In this document: positions 5,605 to 8,188 of the stretch, in pieces
How the letters are laid out: every line of letters begins with the position of its first letter
Position numbering within the stretch: position 1 is the first letter of the stretch
Origin: Chlamydia trachomatis
GTDB lineage: Bacteria; Chlamydiota; Chlamydiia; Chlamydiales; 2-12-FULL-49-11
DNA: 8,188 nucleotides
Direction: 5' to 3'
Assembly (NCBI GenBank): GCA_945877885.1
Contig: CAMCSI010000056.1
Location: 1 to 8,188 of the forward strand
Position numbers and translations under genes: made by a program
Notes under the pieces: generated by a model
Told to the model about the DNA's origin: nothing
Databases searched by the model: none
Seen by the model: the letters and a program-made list of their open reading frames with translations, nothing else

Positions 5605-6618
5605 TTATTTGACAAGATTTTCTACCTGCAACGCATAAAGACATTGTAAATTTATTTCTACAAAACTACAGTTATTTTCCTCTCCGATTTCAGCAATAAT
5701 CCAAGGGATTCCTTTAAAATCATGAACTAAACATCGATTACTTTCATCAAAGTGACCAGAAAGGTGAAGTGTATTTAAAAAATTTTCTAATTGATTTTTT
5801 AAATTTTTATTTGAAAAACTAAAGGCAGTTAAAACTCTTATCATTTCTGCTTCCTTCAAACCGTAACAGATTCCATCAAACTGCCCTTCCGCTCTTTCGA
5901 TGACAAAAAAATCCTTTTCACCTGAAACCTTCCTAAAATCGTCAACATCTCCCTCAAAATAAACGCGCTCCCCAAAAAAGCTCTCTGCCTTTATAATAAG
6001 TTTTTGAAATTCCTTCTCCCCTTTTCCAGAAAAGGAGACAAGTCCATCTTCGACCCAAAACAACCCCTCTTTCTTACCAATCTCTAAGTGATCCTGTCTG
6101 CCATCTTTCTCAAGCTTTTCAAACATTAATCTATCTTCTTTAGAGTAATAGACAAAGCCTTCCAATCGGAAGTGATGCACACTACGCTTCATCCATTTTT
6201 TTTCACCTAGATCATACATTTCAAGCTTAATTTCTTTAATACTCTTACAATCTAAATTAATCTCACCAAAAACCGGCGCTTGATAGACCTGCATGCACAA
6301 CATCTCTGTGAATTGCTCTTCTCTATCCACAAGTTCAGTTAAAAACATCTGTTTGTAATGCTTTAATAAATCACACGCATTTTTTGAAACCATCTCACGA
6401 ATTTCACCCCTATCCTCTCCCTTCATCTTTTCAAAAAATCGGGTCTTTAACATCACAATCTCTTGAAGAGATAAAGTCCTTGAAAAGGAAAAATCAATAC
6501 AAAATCTATCAGGATAAACTGATAAATCAAGCAGTTGTAAATTTGGAAACAACTCAACAAATGACGCACCTAAAAGGTGCATAGCAAAATTTTGCTCACT
6601 AAAAACTGGTATATTCAT
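5605..6618 (-). CDS. Degenerate threonyl-tRNA synthetase-like protein
   Basis: This 337-residue protein is about half the length of ThrRS but follows its order. Residues 11-25 (FAMHLLGASFVELFP) align with the start of the ThrRS editing domain (CAHLLGHAIKQLWP in E. coli), and 36-55 with the GFYYDFD...PLT segment. FRLEGFVYYSKED (150-162) and GRQDHLEIGKKEGLF (173-187) match the RIYGTA...RDHRKIGKQLDLY join to the catalytic domain. The N-terminal TGS domain is missing. The editing motif HxxxH is H14xxxA18, and CxxxH appears as C108xxxY112. Class II motifs 2 and 3 and the anticodon-binding domain are not recognisable. It is therefore very unlikely to charge tRNA. The position just before infC equals that of thrS in the classic operon. 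ATG 6618 directly abuts the tRNA-Val gene; Met13 is an alternative start. A trans-acting or RNA-binding role is speculation. Confidence 0.72.
   Translation of the reverse strand: MNIPVFSEQNFAMHLLGASFVELFPNLQLLDLSVYPDRFCIDFSFSRTLSLQEIVMLKTRFFEKMKGEDRGEIREMVSKNACDLLKHYKQMFLTELVDREEQFTEMLCMQVYQAPVFGEINLDCKSIKEIKLEMYDLGEKKWMKRSVHHFRLEGFVYYSKEDRLMFEKLEKDGRQDHLEIGKKEGLFWVEDGLVSFSGKGEKEFQKLIIKAESFFGERVYFEGDVDDFRKVSGEKDFFVIERAEGQFDGICYGLKEAEMIRVLTAFSFSNKNLKNQLENFLNTLHLSGHFDESNRCLVHDFKGIPWIIAEIGEENNCSFVEINLQCLYALQVENLVK
6566..6580. repeat. Inverted repeat GCACC-taaaa-GGTGC
   Basis: A 5-bp stem with a 5-base loop lies in the first codons of the ThrRS-like gene. It is separated by two bases from a 14-bp palindrome. 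In the mRNA it would form a small hairpin covering the CAC of H14 and the following codons. There is no adjacent T-run on the transcribed strand, so it is not an ordinary terminator. Confidence 0.4.
6583..6596. repeat. Perfect 14-bp palindrome AGCAAAATTTTGCT
   Basis: The sequence is identical to its reverse complement over 14 bases. It lies 22 bases inside the ThrRS-like gene, immediately upstream (in the sense of the gene) of Met13. It could be an operator for a dimeric regulator or a chance result of AT-rich coding sequence. Confidence 0.4.
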
Positions 6619-6690
6619 TGGGATATAGCTGATTTGAACAGCTGACTTCTACAATGTCAATGTAGCGCTCTACCACTGAGCTAATACCCC
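6619..6690 (-). tRNA. tRNA-Val (anticodon GAC)
   Basis: The minus strand folds into a complete 72-base cloverleaf. The acceptor arms GGGGTAT and ATATCCC pair over seven positions with one G-U. The D stem is GCTC/GAGC with loop AGTGGTA, and the anticodon stem CTACA/TGTAG with loop TTGACAT gives anticodon GAC. A five-base variable region is followed by T stem AGCTG/CAGCT with loop TTCAAAT. The discriminator base is A, as expected for valine. CCA is not encoded: the next bases are ATG AAT, the start of the ThrRS-like gene. CCA must be added enzymatically after tRNase Z cleavage. It reads GUC (and GUU) codons. Confidence 0.96.
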
Positions 6691-6709
6691 TTTCTAAAAA
6701 AGAAGATCT

Positions 6710-6739
6710 AGTATACAAAATAGCTTTCTTTTACAGCAA
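6710..6739 (-). promoter_or_regulatory. Sigma70-type promoter for tRNA-Val and the genes beyond
   Basis: On the minus strand TTGCTG (6739-6734) is followed after 18 bases by TATACT (6715-6710). Transcription would begin near 6703, giving a leader of about a dozen bases before the tRNA. No terminator separates the tRNA from the ThrRS-like gene, so this promoter probably also drives that gene and perhaps the infC operon. Confidence 0.6.
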
Positions 6740-6743
6740 GAAC

Positions 6744-6754
6744 TATAGTATAGT
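6744..6754 (+). promoter_or_regulatory. Candidate -10 elements for mnmM
   Basis: Two overlapping TATAGT hexamers (6744-6749 and 6749-6754) lie just before the ATG at 6762. No good -35 is visible at the standard distance. A start directed from here would leave a leader of only zero to six bases, overlapping the divergent tRNA-Val promoter region. Confidence 0.35.
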
Positions 6755-6761
6755 TTAGGAC

Positions 6762-7298
6762 ATGAATCAGCTAAAGATCGCCCACACCCTATGGAAAGAG
6801 CATATTGAATCTATTCAAAAAAAACCTATTATTGTAGTGGATGCTACCTGCGGTAATGGTCACGACTCCCTCTTTCTTTCAAATTTTCCTCATACAGAAC
6901 TTCACTGCATCGATATTCAAGAAAAAGCTATTAATGAAACTAAGCATCGTCTTGGGGATAAAAAAGCCTATTTTCACCACATTTCACACCAATCTTTAGA
7001 ATTTATAGAAAAACCCATTGATCTGATCGTCTATAACCTAGGATATCTTCCAGGATCTGATAAGCAAACCATCACTACAGCAAAAACTACCCTCTTAAGC
7101 CTTACTTCAGCGTTATCCCTTCTCACCCCAAAAGGGATGATTTCTCTAATGATCTATACTGGTCATCCAGGGGGAATTGAGGAAAAAAACCACATCCTTG
7201 ATTTTTTTAAAGCAACAACCTATAAAATAAACCTTTTTCACCTAACCACCCCATTAAAGAAAAATGCCCCTGAGCTACTTGTTATTAAAAAAATATAA
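6762..7298 (+). CDS. mnmM: MnmM/YtqB-family tRNA wobble-uridine methyltransferase
   Basis: This 178-residue class I SAM-dependent methyltransferase belongs to the YtqB (rRNA_methylase Pfam) family. Its studied members, named MnmM, methylate 5-aminomethyl-2-thiouridine at position 34 of tRNA to give mnm5s2U in bacteria lacking the MnmC methyl-transferring domain. The SAM-binding motif I is VVDATCGNGHD (25-35) and the acidic end of strand 2 is D51 in CIDIQ. The family-specific NLGYLPGSDK (92-101) and IYTGHPGG (131-138) close the active site. The length fits the roughly 190-residue family. The ATG at 6762 has AGGA only one base upstream, too close for a normal ribosome binding site. It is the only plus-strand gene, diverges from tRNA-Val and converges directly on the next gene. 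The family call is firm; the exact substrate is inferred from homologues. Confidence 0.88.
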   Translation: MNQLKIAHTLWKEHIESIQKKPIIVVDATCGNGHDSLFLSNFPHTELHCIDIQEKAINETKHRLGDKKAYFHHISHQSLEFIEKPIDLIVYNLGYLPGSDKQTITTAKTTLLSLTSALSLLTPKGMISLMIYTGHPGGIEEKNHILDFFKATTYKINLFHLTTPLKKNAPELLVIKKI

Positions 7299-8188
7299 TT
7301 AATAACGTATCCAACAACATTGATCGTCCCCACCATAAAGCCCTGGATCAAAATTGAAAATTTTTCCGGTTTCCTTTAAAATCCTCATTATTCTCCAGGT
7401 AACTACTTCTGCAGCAATTACATCGGTTAATTTTTCCTTAGATAAGCTATGTTGAATTGGCCCAAGCAAATGAAGAGTATTACGATATAAAGTTGCTCGA
7501 TTTAAAACAGGTGATCGAAACCTTACTAACTGCGAATCTGAAGTAATAGCTTCTGACTTCTCTGATTCCCTTTGTTGATATAATTTTATTTGAGCTCTTA
7601 AATTTTCTAAGATTAAGTCGGTCATATTGACTGCCAATTCATGAGCAATTGGTGTTTCTTCCATCAATTTTTTAAGTCTTACATTTCCAAACGTAAAATC
7701 TTTCAACATCTCTTTGGGAGGATTTTGAAAAACTTCATGTAAGAAAAACCGCTCAATTTCGGTGATGATTAGTTGTTTATCTATTGAATCCGCACCTAAA
7801 AAATCAGAGGAACTATTTTTTATAGAGATCTTTTTTTCCTTTAACCATTGCATATGATCGGTAAACACTGCCCATAGATATTTTTTTCCTTTTATTTGAG
7901 ATGCATTTAACAAATCCATATCGATCTTAACATTTAACTTAAGCGCCTCCTCTATTATCACTTTTTTGTGATAGGGAAAAATCCTTACCAACTTTGCCAA
8001 TTCATTAGAGTCTAAAGCCCTCTCCCCTTTTACATTAATAGCCTCAAGATCAATTAAACCTAATCTCCCCTCCTGCCTACCATTTTTATTAACAATATAC
8101 AATGGCAAATTGTCATAGCGAACAATCCCTTCGACATCAGGGATATGCGCAAGTGGGTGGGTGTTGGGTTCTACTAAATCACGAATAT
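7299..8188 (-). CDS. Hypothetical protein, 5' part beyond the window; possible kinase-like fold
   Basis: The frame is open from the stop at 7299 to the window edge, so 295 residues are visible and the N-terminus is missing. TTG 8108 is not needed as a start because 26 sense codons precede it. Near the visible N-terminus, VEGIVRYDNLPLY followed by RLGLIDLEAI resembles the catalytic-loop to metal-binding-Asp segment of phosphotransferase kinases (D..P, then GLIDFE-like). LAKLVRIFPYH follows, then a long, helical, charged region and a C-terminal DDQCCWIRY. I recall similar IFPYH-containing proteins in large environmental-chlamydia families, but cannot verify this. No function is assigned. The stop codon directly abuts that of mnmM in convergent orientation, with no terminator between. 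Confidence 0.72.
   Translation of the reverse strand, partial: IRDLVEPNTHPLAHIPDVEGIVRYDNLPLYIVNKNGRQEGRLGLIDLEAINVKGERALDSNELAKLVRIFPYHKKVIIEEALKLNVKIDMDLLNASQIKGKKYLWAVFTDHMQWLKEKKISIKNSSSDFLGADSIDKQLIITEIERFFLHEVFQNPPKEMLKDFTFGNVRLKKLMEETPIAHELAVNMTDLILENLRAQIKLYQQRESEKSEAITSDSQLVRFRSPVLNRATLYRNTLHLLGPIQHSLSKEKLTDVIAAEVVTWRIMRILKETGKIFNFDPGLYGGDDQCCWIRY

Noticed and set aside
6384..6584. Plus-strand ORF of 66 codons opposite the ThrRS-like gene
   Set aside because: It mirrors the opposite frame, which has family similarity; no initiation signal is evident.
5605..6618. Alanyl-tRNA editing protein (AlaX-type) as identity of the 337-residue protein
   Set aside because: The HxxxH and CxxxH editing residues are not intact, and the RQDHLEIGKKEGLF segment plus the position before infC point to ThrRS instead.
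8106..8108. TTG as the start of the right-edge gene
   Set aside because: The same frame stays open for 26 more codons to the window edge and those residues look like continuous protein, so the gene continues beyond the window.

Overview
This AT-rich window reads as a chromosomal piece of a member of the Chlamydiota, most likely an environmental, amoeba- or arthropod-associated lineage rather than Chlamydia itself. The call rests on remembered protein similarity: IF3 begins with a chlamydial-type LKINR segment and carries CMFRGRE, and L35 ends in a KRMM tail. No taxonomic search was possible. Nothing in the window shows phage, transposon, CRISPR or plasmid features.

Layout, read mainly on the minus strand from right to left. 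At the right edge (8188 to 7299) is a 5'-truncated, unrecognised protein with a weak kinase-like GLIDLE segment. It converges, with no spacer, on the only plus-strand gene, an MnmM/YtqB-type tRNA wobble methyltransferase (6762-7298). A compact divergent promoter region (about 6700-6760) separates mnmM from a tRNA-Val(GAC) gene (6619-6690, minus). Directly abutting the 3' end of that tRNA is the ATG of a 337-residue protein (5605-6618) that I read as a degenerate threonyl-tRNA synthetase. It sits exactly where thrS stands in the classic thrS-infC-rpmI-rplT-pheS order. Then come infC, rpmI, rplT and pheS in a tight translation operon (3330-5532).

Downstream of pheS lie two small unknown genes (2826-3230 and 2402-2773). 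They look like anciently duplicated, strongly diverged paralogues, and the upstream one has a doubtful 5' end. The left end holds a two-gene unit: a DUF1295 / steroid-5-alpha-reductase-like membrane protein (1547-2356) and a YbjT-like NAD(P)-binding protein with a DUF2867 tail (86-1534), probably acting on lipids.

Functionally the central part is a translation island: a tRNA, a tRNA-modification enzyme, a synthetase relic, an initiation factor, two 50S proteins and PheRS alpha. Non-AUG starts are common here (TTG for infC and the YbjT-like gene, GTG for rpmI and probably pheS). The points most worth following are the ThrRS-like pseudo-enzyme, the chance that tRNase Z processing of tRNA-Val creates a leaderless mRNA for it, the infC start, and the small paralogue pair.
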